A stretch of DNA of 64,000 bases from contig NZ_JRKI01000029.1 of the NCBI RefSeq assembly GCF_000935125.1, forward strand, positions 62,001 through 126,000. The letters run 5' to 3'. The first letter of the stretch is position 1, and every line of letters begins with the position of its first letter. The stretch is from Streptomyces natalensis ATCC 27448. Lineage in GTDB: Bacteria > Actinomycetota > Actinomycetes > Streptomycetales > Streptomycetaceae. The notes under the pieces were generated by a model. It did no database searches. It was not told the DNA's origin and was given only the letters and a program-made list of their open reading frames with translations. The translations under genes were made by a program, and so were the position numbers. Of the stretch, positions 1 to 7,700 are shown in pieces.

Positions 1-659
1 GGGGATCCGCCGTAGTCCTCGCAGTAGCAGTCGTCGACGACGTTCTCCGCGACCAGCAGTTTGCCCGCGATGACCAGTCGCTCACGGTCGGCCGCCGCGG
101 GGTGTTGCAGGACGACCGCACGGCCGACCTGGAAGCCGGCGAAGTCCCCGGCCCATTCGGGGGGAAACAGGGTGAGTTCGTGGGCCCAGGCTTCGAGTCG
201 CCGGTCCACCTCGGCGACCTTGGCCGGGTCGGCCGGCACGGCGGGCGGGCAGTACAGGCCCGGAATCGGGTCACCGGCGCGGGGCGGGGTCGCGGGTGCG
301 GACCGGCCCTGGCCCACGGGTGCGGACCGGCCGTGGCCCACGGGTGCGGACCGGCTCTGGCCCACGGCTGCGGACCGGCAGTGGTCTGCGGGCGGCGGAA
401 GGAGGGCCCTTGCCGCTGACGTGCCCAGGCCGGTCGGGCCGCCGGGGAGCCACGCCACCTCCTTCGCCGGCTGTACGGGCGGCTCGGCCGCCGGTACAAC
501 CGGTTCCGCCGGTTCCGCCGGTTCCAGCGTCTCCGGCGGCGAGGCGAACAGATCCCCCTTCCCGCTCCCGGGACGTGCCGGATCGGACAGCAAGGCGCCC
601 ACCAGGCCCGCCGCCCCTTGGGCGGCCGGGGCGGCGAACACCCGGGACAGCATCGACAC
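1..659 (-). CDS. 2-methylisoborneol synthase, N-terminal part (runs off window)
   Basis: Class I terpene cyclase that converts 2-methyl-GPP to 2-methylisoborneol. The GTG start at 659 follows an AGGAGG site 9 nt upstream. 219 codons are visible. Residues 1-130 are a disordered Pro/Ala/Glu-rich region that carries the motif GPTGLGTSAAR (about 74-84) and an octapeptide repeat (about 95-121). The catalytic domain then begins at GDPIPGLY and reaches the Asp-rich metal motif DDCYCEDYGG just before the window ends. This closely resembles the remembered S. coelicolor enzyme. In family 2B encapsulin systems the disordered N-terminus is the cargo-loading region, and the partial encapsulin gene ends 35 nt upstream, as expected for the shell-cargo operon. 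The usual partner, a GPP 2-C-methyltransferase, would lie beyond the window. Confidence 0.88.
   Translation of the reverse strand, partial: MSMLSRVFAAPAAQGAAGLVGALLSDPARPGSGKGDLFASPPETLEPAEPAEPVVPAAEPPVQPAKEVAWLPGGPTGLGTSAARALLPPPADHCRSAAVGQSRSAPVGHGRSAPVGQGRSAPATPPRAGDPIPGLYCPPAVPADPAKVAEVDRRLEAWAHELTLFPPEWAGDFAGFQVGRAVVLQHPAAADRERLVIAGKLLVAENVVDDCYCEDYGGS
297..392. repeat. 24-bp tandem repeat, four units, inside the cargo-loading region
   Basis: Four consecutive 24-bp units begin with tgcggaccgg; the fourth is diverged. On the minus strand each unit encodes an octapeptide of the type RSAPVGQG or RSAAVGQS, so the array lengthens the disordered N-terminus of the 2-MIB synthase without changing frame. 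Confidence 0.9.
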
Positions 660-694
660 CGTCTCAGCCCTCCTTTACGCGCCGGACCGGGTGC

Positions 695-1294
695 TCAGTC
701 ACGCGACTCACGCGGGCGTACCTCGACGTTCTCCAGCATGCCGATCGCGTCCGGGACGAGTACGGCAGCGGAGTAGTAGGTGCTGACGAGGTAGGAGATG
801 ATGGCCTTGTCGTCGATTCCCATGAACCGTGCGTTGAGTCCGGGCTCGACCTCGTCGGGGATGCCGGTCTGGTGCAGGCCGATGACGCCCTCGTTGTCCT
901 CGCCGGTGCGCATGGCGATGATGGACGAGGTCTGGTGTTCCGTGATCGGGATCTTGCCGCACGGCAGGATGGGTACGCCCCGCCAGGCGGGAATGTGGTG
1001 GCCGTCGACGTCGACGCTGCCGAAGTAGATGCCCCGCTTGTTGCACTCCTTGCCGAACGCGGCGATGGCGCGCGGGTGGGCGAAGATGTACTTGGTCCCA
1101 CGGCGCATGCTGATCAGGTCGTCGAGGTCGTCCGGGGTGGGCGGGCCGGACTGTACGGGGCGGTCTTGGCGTTCCTGATCGGGTACGCGCCCTCGGCCGG
1201 ATCGCTCACGGGGATTCGTTGGGGTGGGGCACTGGTGCGGGGTGTTGATCGCCATGTCCGGCGCCGTCGGCGATATCGGTGCGTAACGGTGCAT
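695..1294 (-). pseudogene. Family 2B encapsulin shell protein (EshA-like), 3' fragment
   Basis: From about 1150 down to the stop at 695 the protein matches the C-terminal part of Streptomyces family 2B encapsulins, which are often annotated as Crp/Fnr-like or EshA proteins. Recognisable stretches are TPDDLDDL, AHPRAIAAFG, IPAWRGVPILPC, EPGLNARFMGIDDKA and SYYSAAVLVPDA-like shell sequence. The N-terminal shell arm and the cyclic-nucleotide-binding domain are missing. Upstream of about 1150 the open frame runs into sequence of an IS5-like element, so the first ~50 residues of the open frame are chimeric. Without its N-terminal arm the product is unlikely to assemble. The downstream cargo gene still has its own ribosome site. 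Confidence 0.75.
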
Positions 1295-1890
1295 AACAGT
1301 TGCATTCGCCAGCTTTCCGCGGCAGCACCTTGCTCAGGGAAACTGCCGCCATCAGCAGGGTCGTTCCCGCGACGACGGTGGCGCCTGCGCTTGCCGGAGA
1401 CGAAGGCCCGCCTGCCGCGCCGGTTGGCCCCGGGGCGCCGGACCTGGCTCTCGGTGCCGTCGATGCGCAGGGTGATGTTCTCGGCGGCGGCGTAGGCAAA
1501 CACGTCCTCCAGGGTGCGCAGTCGCAGGCCGAGCCGGTCGGGGACGGCACATCCGCGCTCCGCCAGGAGCGGACGGATCTCGCTGATGGCGCGGCCGATG
1601 GTGGAGGAGCCCACCTCGTAGATCACGCCGAGAGCCTCGTGGCTGAGGCCGGTGCGCAGGCGAACCAGGGTGGCCAGCAGCCGGTCGGTGAAGACGAGTT
1701 CGTACTTCGGCCCGGCACCGGCCTGCCGCCGGCGCGCGCCCTGGCGCCGTTCGTGCAGCGCGGACCCGCAGCGCGCTTCCCAGCATGGCGCGAGTTCTTC
1801 GATCAACTCGCCGAGATGGTGGCGCGCGACGCAGCAGAAGGCAGGATGGACTATGGCCGCGCGAGCCTGCTTGATCTTTCACACCTCAAG
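1200..1890 (-). mobile_element. IS5-like transposase remnant (HTH + DDE_4 type), 3'-truncated
   Basis: The minus frame reads from the KIKQARAAIVHPAFCC region through ELIEELAPCWEARCG, a helix-turn-helix stretch (LSHEALGVIYEVGSSTIGRAISEIRPLL) and the first catalytic Asp in RIDGTESQVRRP. It breaks down soon after FVSGKRR, so the second half of the DDE domain is absent. The element sits exactly where the encapsulin gene is broken and is the likely cause of its loss. Confidence 0.7.
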
Positions 1891-1935
1891 AACCCGCGCG
1901 GCCGTCGTCATGTCACGGCCCGCCCGGGAGGCTGG

Positions 1936-2478
1936 TCAGACGCTGCCCAGGGGTCGGTGCGGACCGCTGGGAAGTTCCATTTCGATCGTGTCGCCAGGGC
2001 GCACCACGCCGCCTTCCCTCACGATGCTCATGATTCCGGCTTTGCGCACGACGTTCCCCGCCTCGTCGCGGCCGACGACCTGCTTCAGCAGCCCGTCCTG
2101 GAAGTTGTCGATCTGCAGGCAGGGATTGCGGAGGCCGGTGACTTCCAGGACCGCCGAGTCGCCGACGCGCAGCAATGCGCCGACCGGAAGACCGAGCAGA
2201 TCGATGCCGCGCGTGGTGATGTTCTCACCGAGTTCGCCGGGCGCCACGGCGAACCCTTCTTCGCCGACCTCGGCGAAGAGCTCTTCATGAATGAGGTGGA
2301 CCTGGCGCAGATTCGGCTGGGTGGGATCCTGCGCGACGCGCGAGCGGTGCTTGACCGTCACACCGGCGTGCACGTCTCCCTCCACACCGAGCCCGGCGAG
2401 CAACCTGACGCTGTCCCGGTTCGGCTTGGTGAACGAGTACTCCCCGTTGCTGCTGACCGCCGTCACTCTCCCGCTCAT
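1936..2478 (-). CDS. MOSC domain-containing protein
   Basis: A 180-aa single-domain MOSC (molybdenum cofactor sulfurase C-terminal) protein. The N-terminus has the typical beta start with KPNRDSVRLLAGLGVEGDVHAG. The middle has QVHLIHEELF and the core has PGELGENITTRGIDLLGLPVGALLRVG. The conserved cysteine lies in GLRNPCLQID. Small MOSC proteins of this type bind or transfer a sulfur or metal-sulfur group to substrates or cofactor enzymes; the partner cannot be read from the neighbourhood. Length and motif order are complete. The ATG start is preceded by a GAGGGGG stretch that lies further upstream than usual. The downstream neighbour is the IS remnant. Confidence 0.88.
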   Translation of the reverse strand: MSGRVTAVSSNGEYSFTKPNRDSVRLLAGLGVEGDVHAGVTVKHRSRVAQDPTQPNLRQVHLIHEELFAEVGEEGFAVAPGELGENITTRGIDLLGLPVGALLRVGDSAVLEVTGLRNPCLQIDNFQDGLLKQVVGRDEAGNVVRKAGIMSIVREGGVVRPGDTIEMELPSGPHRPLGSV

Positions 2479-2549
2479 ACCTCGAAACCCCCTCGTCGGT
2501 AACCGTGATCAGCCACGAGCCTAGCCCTCGCTGCTCAAAGCACAGCATC

Positions 2550-2990
2550 CACAATCAATCCCGGGTGGGGTCATAAGCGGTCGGCTCCGGAAGTCCCTCG
2601 GAGGTTGACTTTGAAGCCAGTGGCATGCTTGTCGTCTGGTCAGACGTCGGGTGCAGCGAGGTGGTCCCCGCAGCGCAGTCGAGGGCGTCTTCGGGGATAC
2701 CGGCGAAGGCGCCGGGGGCAGGATGGCGGCGTCCTGGTAGCGGTCGCTGCTGGCGTGATACGGGGCGAAGCCCCACCTGGTGGCAGTTCCGCCGTAGCAC
2801 AGGCGCATCAGCGTGGCAGATCCGGCGTAGCGCAGGCGCATCAGCTCGGAGGTCTCGCCCCCGGGCAGTTCGCCGTCCAAGTAGACGAAGCCCCGCGGTG
2901 GCAGACTCGCAGCCGCGTCAGCTGGGGCCAGGTGGTACGGGCGTGCCCGCCGAGCTGCTGCTCCCGTGAGAGCCGGGTCGATTCCGAAGG
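2550..2990 (-). pseudogene. Degraded gene of unknown function
   Basis: The minus strand shows a protein-like stretch broken between frames: GFVYLDGELPGGETSELMRL, then RYAGSATLMRLCYGG, WGFAPYHASSDRYQDAAILP and PEDALDCAAG. At least one frameshift separates an upstream piece (LAPADAA type) from it, and a short repeat (RYAGSATLMRLCYGGTAT) looks like an internal duplication. I do not recognise the family. Confidence 0.4.
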
Positions 2991-3098
2991 TGTGGCCATA
3001 GCAGCCACCTTGCCCAAGGAACCCGGGAGACGATGCGGCAGGCTATCAGCCATCGTGATCCACTTCTCCCGATCGGCCCGCCTGCCTTGCCTGTTGCC

Positions 3099-3245
3099 TC
3101 GGCCCGCCCGATTGCCCCGACCGCCCAAGAGCGCGAGCGGCTGAAGAAGATGGCCTACGGCCGCAAAAACGAGCACCGGCTGCGCACGCGTGCACACATC
3201 GTGCTGCACGCGGCGCGCGGGTCGGAGCACACGATCAGACGAAGG
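3099..3245 (+). mobile_element. IS630-family transposase, N-terminal fragment
   Basis: The stretch ARPIAPTAQERERLKKMAYG, continuing with HRLRTRAHIVLHAARG, is the familiar N-terminus of Streptomyces IS630-type transposases. It stops before the helix-turn-helix is complete. The sequence to about 3360 shows no further recognisable gene. Confidence 0.6.
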
Positions 3246-3364
3246 CCGCCTCAGCATGCGGAGAATACCCAGGTCAGCTACCTAGTTCGCGTTGCATTTC
3301 GACACCGGACCCGCCGCAGTGCCGAGTGCCGGTGATAAGGCCAGCCAGCAAACTGGTCGAAGCC

Positions 3365-4285
3365 TTATGCGCCCACCGCGCCTTGCACGAATCGCCGAAG
3401 GTGCGCACGTACGGCGTCGGGCTGCTCCAACCAGGGTTCGTGCCCAGCACCCTTGATCCGCGTCAGCGGAAGATCGAGCCGGAGCGCGACGGATTCAAGT
3501 GCCGACACAGGGCGAGGATCATCGGCACCACCGAGGAGCTCTGCTCGCGCGGGCAGACACGCGCGCAGCTCGGCCAGATGCGCATCAAGCGGGTCCGCGC
3601 GTCCTTCCCTGCCAAGTTCGCCGTTCATAGCCCAGTTGATGGGGCGACGCCGCCGGGCGCCCTGCGCGGCCCAGCGCCACCCGAGTTCCGGATCGGCGTG
3701 GTCGGTGAACCAAGCCAGCGTGAGCAGCTCGACTTCCTGCTCCTCCGTGCGGTCCGGCGTCTCCTCCAATGCATGGAGCCGCTCCTGCTGTAATGCGGAC
3801 ATGCGGCGATCGCGCTCCGCCCGGTCCCTGGTGCGCCAATCACCGACGAACGGCCCGCACATCAGCAGCATCGCGGCAACTCGGTCAGGGTGCTTGAGGC
3901 AGAACCGGCTCGCCAGGTCGGTGCCGTAGGAGTGCCCAATCAGCACGGCCTTTGGCACGTCCCATGCGTCGAGCAGTTCGGCGAGATCGTCGACATGCCG
4001 GGCGAGGGAATGGCGTCCCTGCCAAGGGGACCGGCCTGTGCCACGCTGGTCGTACCGGTACACGGGCGCAAGGTCCCCGACCATGGCGGCGACATCGCCC
4101 AGGTAGTCCGGCAGCCCCGGACCGCCATGGAGCATGACCACGGGCAGCTTCCGGGTCGTGTCTCCCAGCGCTATCCAGCGCAACTGGGCCTCGTCGGTCA
4201 TCGACGTGAGGCCCTGCGTCTCCATCAAGGTCACTGCGGAGAACTTACCGGTCTCACTGAAGCTCCGCCAAAGGTTGGAGAACAA
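3365..4285 (-). CDS. Alpha/beta hydrolase, proline iminopeptidase-like
   Basis: An alpha/beta-fold hydrolase with the oxyanion motif HGGPG, an RYDQRGTGRS strand-loop, the nucleophile elbow GHSYG, an acid region around GADDPRPV and the catalytic His in GAGHEPWLEQP. This order matches the prolyl aminopeptidase/peptidase S33 group of cytoplasmic hydrolases; the substrate cannot be assigned. The open frame begins with TTG at 4285 (306 aa). ATG codons at 4225 and 4201 are also possible starts, and none has a convincing ribosome site (only a weak AGGGG before 4285). The C-terminus is complete. It stands alone, between IS debris and an inverted-repeat element. Confidence 0.85.
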   Translation of the reverse strand: MFSNLWRSFSETGKFSAVTLMETQGLTSMTDEAQLRWIALGDTTRKLPVVMLHGGPGLPDYLGDVAAMVGDLAPVYRYDQRGTGRSPWQGRHSLARHVDDLAELLDAWDVPKAVLIGHSYGTDLASRFCLKHPDRVAAMLLMCGPFVGDWRTRDRAERDRRMSALQQERLHALEETPDRTEEQEVELLTLAWFTDHADPELGWRWAAQGARRRRPINWAMNGELGREGRADPLDAHLAELRACLPARAELLGGADDPRPVSALESVALRLDLPLTRIKGAGHEPWLEQPDAVRAHLRRFVQGAVGA

Positions 4286-4368
4286 GCTGAGTACCTACCC
4301 CTGTTCTGGAACCGGTGACGAGCTGGTGGACGACTCGTTGAGCCGACATGATCGATGGTGTGACGGAT

Positions 4369-4483
4369 CTAGATGATCGATTCCAAGCGGTTTAGTGGTC
4401 GTAGGCGGTCAGTACGCGCATGACTGGTTGGCCGCGCATGAACCTGGCTCCCCTCATCAGGCCCCCTGGAGTCGATCATCTAG
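4369..4483. repeat. 115-bp MITE-like element with terminal inverted repeats
   Basis: The element begins CTAGATGATCGATTCCAAG and ends with the near-inverse CCTGGAGTCGATCATCTAG, giving ~19-bp terminal inverted repeats with CTAG at both tips. Inside, the minus strand at 4392-4457 carries a 21-codon ORF (MRGARFMRGQPVMRVLTAYDH). A second, inverted copy of the interior and one terminus lies at 5363-5456, on the other side of the methyltransferase gene. Confidence 0.75.
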
Positions 4484-4492
4484 GCTGGCGCG

Positions 4493-5344
4493 GTGACTGA
4501 TGAGCAGGAGCGGGTGCAGCCGTCGGGAGTGTGGGCCACGGCAGTGGGGGTGGCCAGGGTGCGGGCGCTGGAGACCGAGCGGGAGAACGCGCTGTTCCGC
4601 GACCCACTGGCACAAGCCTTCGCCACCGCCGGCGGCCTATGGCCCTCATCGCCGCCGCTGCCCGATGACGAGGCCGCGCGGCGCCGCCGGCTGGCCGTGT
4701 CGTTCTCCATCGTCATCAGGACGAAGTTCCTCGACGACCTGTTGCAGCGGGCCTCCGCGTCCGGGGTCCGGCAGGTCGTACTGCTCGGCGCCGGCATGGA
4801 CAGCCGGGCCTTCCGGATGGACTGGCCCGAGGGCACCCGGCTGTTCGAGGTCGACACCGCCGCGCCACTGGACTTCAAGGATTCGGTGCTGCGCCAGGAG
4901 CAGGCCGTCGCACGCTGCGAGCGGATCACCGTCGAGGTGGATCTGCGTGAGGACTGGCCAGGCGCGCTGGCCGCCGCAGGGCACGACCCGGCGTTGCCGA
5001 CCGTGTGGATCGCCGAAGGACTGCTGATCTATCTGCCCGAGGACGCGGTGGAGCTGCTGCTGGCCCGGATCAGCGCGCAGTCGGCGGCAGGCAGTCGGAT
5101 GGGGCTGACGTTGGGCTCGCGCGGCGTGATCGAGCGCTTCGGCGCGGACGCCGTGCCGGGATCAGCGGCGTCCATGTGGGTCTCGGAGATGCCCGACGAC
5201 CCGGTGGGCTGGCTGGCCGGGCACGGCTGGGAGGCCGACAGCCACACCCTGCGCGAGCGCGCTGCCGCCTACGGCCGCCCGATCAACACCCCGCCGGAGC
5301 GCGAGGAGCGGCCCGGCGGACTGATCTCGGCGGTCCGCCGGTAG
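4493..5344 (+). CDS. Class I SAM-dependent methyltransferase (TIGR00027/LCMT-like)
   Basis: A 283-aa methyltransferase of the leucine carboxyl methyltransferase-like family common in actinobacteria. The N-terminal VWATAVGVARVRALETER and FRDPLAQAF motifs match the family. The SAM-binding core has VVLLGAGMDSRAFRMDWP, followed by the acidic LFEVDTAAPLDFKDSVL and the post-core WIAEGLLIYLPED. The GTG start at 4493 is only 10 nt after the flanking repeat, with no strong ribosome site. The substrate is unknown; some relatives methylate carboxyl or hydroxyl groups of small metabolites. The gene is bracketed by ~90-bp inverted repeats, which suggests it may have moved as a cassette. Confidence 0.87.
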   Translation: MTDEQERVQPSGVWATAVGVARVRALETERENALFRDPLAQAFATAGGLWPSSPPLPDDEAARRRRLAVSFSIVIRTKFLDDLLQRASASGVRQVVLLGAGMDSRAFRMDWPEGTRLFEVDTAAPLDFKDSVLRQEQAVARCERITVEVDLREDWPGALAAAGHDPALPTVWIAEGLLIYLPEDAVELLLARISAQSAAGSRMGLTLGSRGVIERFGADAVPGSAASMWVSEMPDDPVGWLAGHGWEADSHTLRERAAAYGRPINTPPEREERPGGLISAVRR

Positions 5345-5362
5345 AGCGTCTCCCGGTTCCCC

Positions 5363-5456
5363 AGATGATCGATTCCAAGGGGGCCTGATGAGTGGAGCCA
5401 GGTTCATGCACGGCCAGCCGGTCATACGCGCACTGACCGCCTACGACCACTCATGA
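5363..5456. repeat. Inverted partner of the 4369-4483 element
   Basis: The reverse complement of 5363-5450 aligns base by base with 4395-4482 with roughly a dozen differences. The terminus agatgatcgattccaag is retained at the end facing the methyltransferase; the outer terminus is lost. It encodes a 22-codon ORF at 5388-5456 (+), MSGARFMHGQPVIRALTAYDHS, homologous to the one in the left copy. Confidence 0.75.
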
Positions 5457-5546
5457 GGAAAGCCGGTCGGCTGCCGGGGATTGGCGGCCAGCTCCCCGGC
5501 AAGGAGAGGCCCGCGGTGCCGGAGAGCGGAACTTGCGCGGCCAGGA

Positions 5547-6131
5547 CCTGTCCGGCCGATCATGTCACTGCCCCGTGCCTGGGTCGTTGATGTGGGATGG
5601 GGCGGATGTGGGTTGAGGCGGGGTGATCTGACGGATGCGGAGTGGGAACGACTGCGGCCGTTCCTACCGGTCAGCAATGGACGTTGTGGCCGGTGGCGGG
5701 ATCACCGTCAGGTGATTGACGGATCCCGCACCGCGTGCGGACCGGAGTGCAGTTGCGGGATCTGCCCGAACGGTTCGGGTTCGGTTCGGGCCCTGGAAGA
5801 CCGTCTGTGAACGCCACCGGCCGTGCTCGGCCGACGGCACCTGGGAACGTCTGCTGCGGCAGGTCCAGGCCGTGGCCGACGCCGCGGGCGAGATCGACTG
5901 GGACGTCTCGGTCGCCTCCACCATCGTGCGAGCCCATCAGCACGCGGCTGGTGCCCGTACCGACCCTCCGCCGGTCCTTGCGTCAAAGGGGCGCGGGTGG
6001 TCAACAGGCTGAAGCAGTGCCGGGCCGTGGCACTCGCTATGACCTATGGCAAACGCGGCTGCATCTTCCTTGGCAATGCCACCACAGCATCCCCGGTCGT
6101 CTGGCCCCGCACGTGATCCGATCGTCCGACC
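5547..6131 (+). mobile_element. IS5-family element with large internal deletion
   Basis: The left end reads GGACCTGTCCGGCCGATCATG and the right end is the approximate inverse (gtgatccgatcgtccgacc). The transposase frame starts RRGDLTDAEWERLRPFLPVS, shifts frame around 5740-5800, regains the DDE region VASTIVRAHQHAAGARTDPP, then jumps directly to a degraded C-terminus (RLKQCRAV, YGKRGCIFLGN). The element is about 585 bp, against about 1.01 kb for the fuller copy at 13328-14341, so it is dead. Confidence 0.78.
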
Positions 6132-6135
6132 AGAC

Positions 6136-7119
6136 CTAATCCAGATCCAGATCCAGATCCAGATCCAGATCCAGCAGAGAAGGTACCGGGGCATGCAGTT
6201 CACCCGATGCCACCGCCAGGACCGCTTTTCCGGAGACACGGCGCCCGCGGAGGGCCTCGGCGGCCTCGTCGAAGCGGTCCCAGGATTCTTGCCAGCCGAT
6301 CTCGACGGTGAGGACCCCCTCAGCGGCCAGCTCGGTGAGAACCGCCAGGTCCGCGCCGACGCCGCCCTCGATGACGAAGGAGGTCAGCGATTTGGCCGGG
6401 CCGACGGTCGCATACGGCGGAAAGACCGCCGGCTCCCCCGATGTCCAGCCGACGCTCTGCACACTGCCCCCGGGACTGAGCAGGTTCCATGCCGCGACCA
6501 GTTGAGGTCCGCCGACGCTGTCGATAACCACGTCGACCGGTCGCTGGAGTCCTTCCAGTCCGATCAGCACCTCGTCGGCGCCGGCCTCGGCCAACCCCTC
6601 CCCGCGGGCTGCCGAGCCCACGGACGCGATCACGTGGGCACCGGCCCGCGCCGCCAGCTGGACGGCGAACCGGCCAACCCCGCCGGAGGCCCCGGTGACC
6701 AACACTCGCTTGTCCGGTCCGAGCCCGGCAGCGCGCAGCGAGCGCAGTGCCGCCACACCGGCGACCGGCAGAGCCACCGCCTGCGCCAGGTCCAAGCTCT
6801 TCGGCACCTCGGCGAGCGCACCCACGTCGATCGCGACGCGTTCGGCGAACGCCCCCGAGGTCAGGGCCACCACCCGGGTGCCGACCGCCGGGCCGGTTCC
6901 ATCGCCTGCGGCCTGAATGACCACTCCGGCGGCGTCCGAACCGAGCACCGCGCCCACAGGGATCCGCCCTGAGCGGGCGTCGTTGAGGTCGCCGTAGTTC
7001 AACGAGGCGTGGGAGACAGCCACCAGGACCTGGCCCGGCCCGGGCACGGGGTCGGGAACCTCGGCGAGGCGGACGGCGGTGGATGCGGACGGATCGACGA
7101 CGAGAGCACGAACAGACAT
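6136..7119 (-). CDS. Zinc-independent quinone oxidoreductase (MDR superfamily)
   Basis: A 327-aa NADPH-dependent medium-chain dehydrogenase/reductase of the quinone oxidoreductase type. The N-terminal GroES-like part contains VPGPGQVLVAVSHASLNYGDL, followed by LGSDAAGVV. The Rossmann nucleotide-binding motif is VTGASGGVGRFAVQLAARAG. No structural-zinc cysteine cluster is visible. The ATG at 7119 is preceded by AAGGGGGA; longer readings upstream lack a ribosome site. The last residues are (LD)6, encoded by six ATCCAG units directly before the TAG stop, an unusual acidic tail that is probably slippage-derived. It is divergent from an HxlR regulator 77 bp away, the arrangement known for qor/QorR and yodC/YodB, so it is probably repressed by that protein until quinones or electrophiles appear. 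Confidence 0.9.
   Translation of the reverse strand: MSVRALVVDPSASTAVRLAEVPDPVPGPGQVLVAVSHASLNYGDLNDARSGRIPVGAVLGSDAAGVVIQAAGDGTGPAVGTRVVALTSGAFAERVAIDVGALAEVPKSLDLAQAVALPVAGVAALRSLRAAGLGPDKRVLVTGASGGVGRFAVQLAARAGAHVIASVGSAARGEGLAEAGADEVLIGLEGLQRPVDVVIDSVGGPQLVAAWNLLSPGGSVQSVGWTSGEPAVFPPYATVGPAKSLTSFVIEGGVGADLAVLTELAAEGVLTVEIGWQESWDRFDEAAEALRGRRVSGKAVLAVASGELHAPVPSLLDLDLDLDLDLD
6139..6174. repeat. Hexanucleotide microsatellite (ATCCAG)6
   Basis: Six perfect copies of ATCCAG encode LDLDLDLDLDLD at the very C-terminus of the quinone oxidoreductase on the minus strand. Confidence 0.95.
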
Positions 7120-7196
7120 GTCTTCCCCCTTGGTTGACGACTTGTAACAGCAGCCATCATCGATAACCTTGCTGCTCATCGGAAGGAGGCACTTTC

Positions 7197-7595
7197 ATGT
7201 CACGCAGTCACACCCGTGTTACCGAAGCGCTGAGGGACGAGGCCTGCCCGGTCACCGAGGTGCTCGACCGTGTGGCAGGCAAGTGGAGCATCGGGATCCT
7301 GATCGCCGCCGCCCACGGCCCGGTCCGCTTCACCGAACTCGAACGCTCCATCAACGGCATCAGCAGGCGGATGCTCACCCTCAACCTGCGCAGGCTGGAG
7401 CGGGACGGACTGCTCGTTCGCACCGTGTATCCGACCGTGCCGCCCAAGGTCGAGTACACCCTCACGCCCATGGCCCGAGAACTCCACGACTCGCTGACCG
7501 GGCTGGTGGGCTGGGCCGAGCGTCACCGGTCTGCCATCGCCGAAGCTCGCGCCGCCTACGACACCGCGACAGAGCAGAGACCCGACGCCGACTGA
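7197..7595 (+). CDS. HxlR-family transcriptional regulator
   Basis: A 132-aa winged-helix regulator. The N-terminal motif EACPVTEVLDRVAGKWSIGIL carries the conserved cysteine that senses quinones or thiol stress in YodB and QorR. The wing and recognition region follow (FTELERSINGISRRMLTLNL, then RTVYPTVPPKVEYTLTPMA). The ATG at 7197 follows GGAAGGAGG (7181-7189). It is divergent from the quinone oxidoreductase; the 77-bp shared spacer holds an inverted AGCAGC / GCTGCT pair (about 7149-7176) that could be its operator. Whether it senses quinones is inferred from the context and the single cysteine. Confidence 0.9.
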   Translation: MSRSHTRVTEALRDEACPVTEVLDRVAGKWSIGILIAAAHGPVRFTELERSINGISRRMLTLNLRRLERDGLLVRTVYPTVPPKVEYTLTPMARELHDSLTGLVGWAERHRSAIAEARAAYDTATEQRPDAD

Positions 7596-7700
7596 ACGGG
7601 CCCTGGACGGCTCGCGCTTCTGCGAATCCGCAACAGTCGACCGGGGGCGATGAGCACGTCATCGGCATCGCGAGACCTGCGTGATCGGCCGGACTGGTCC

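Noticed and set aside
297..392. CRISPR-like array
   Set aside because: The 24-bp units are contiguous with no spacers and are in frame with a coding sequence.
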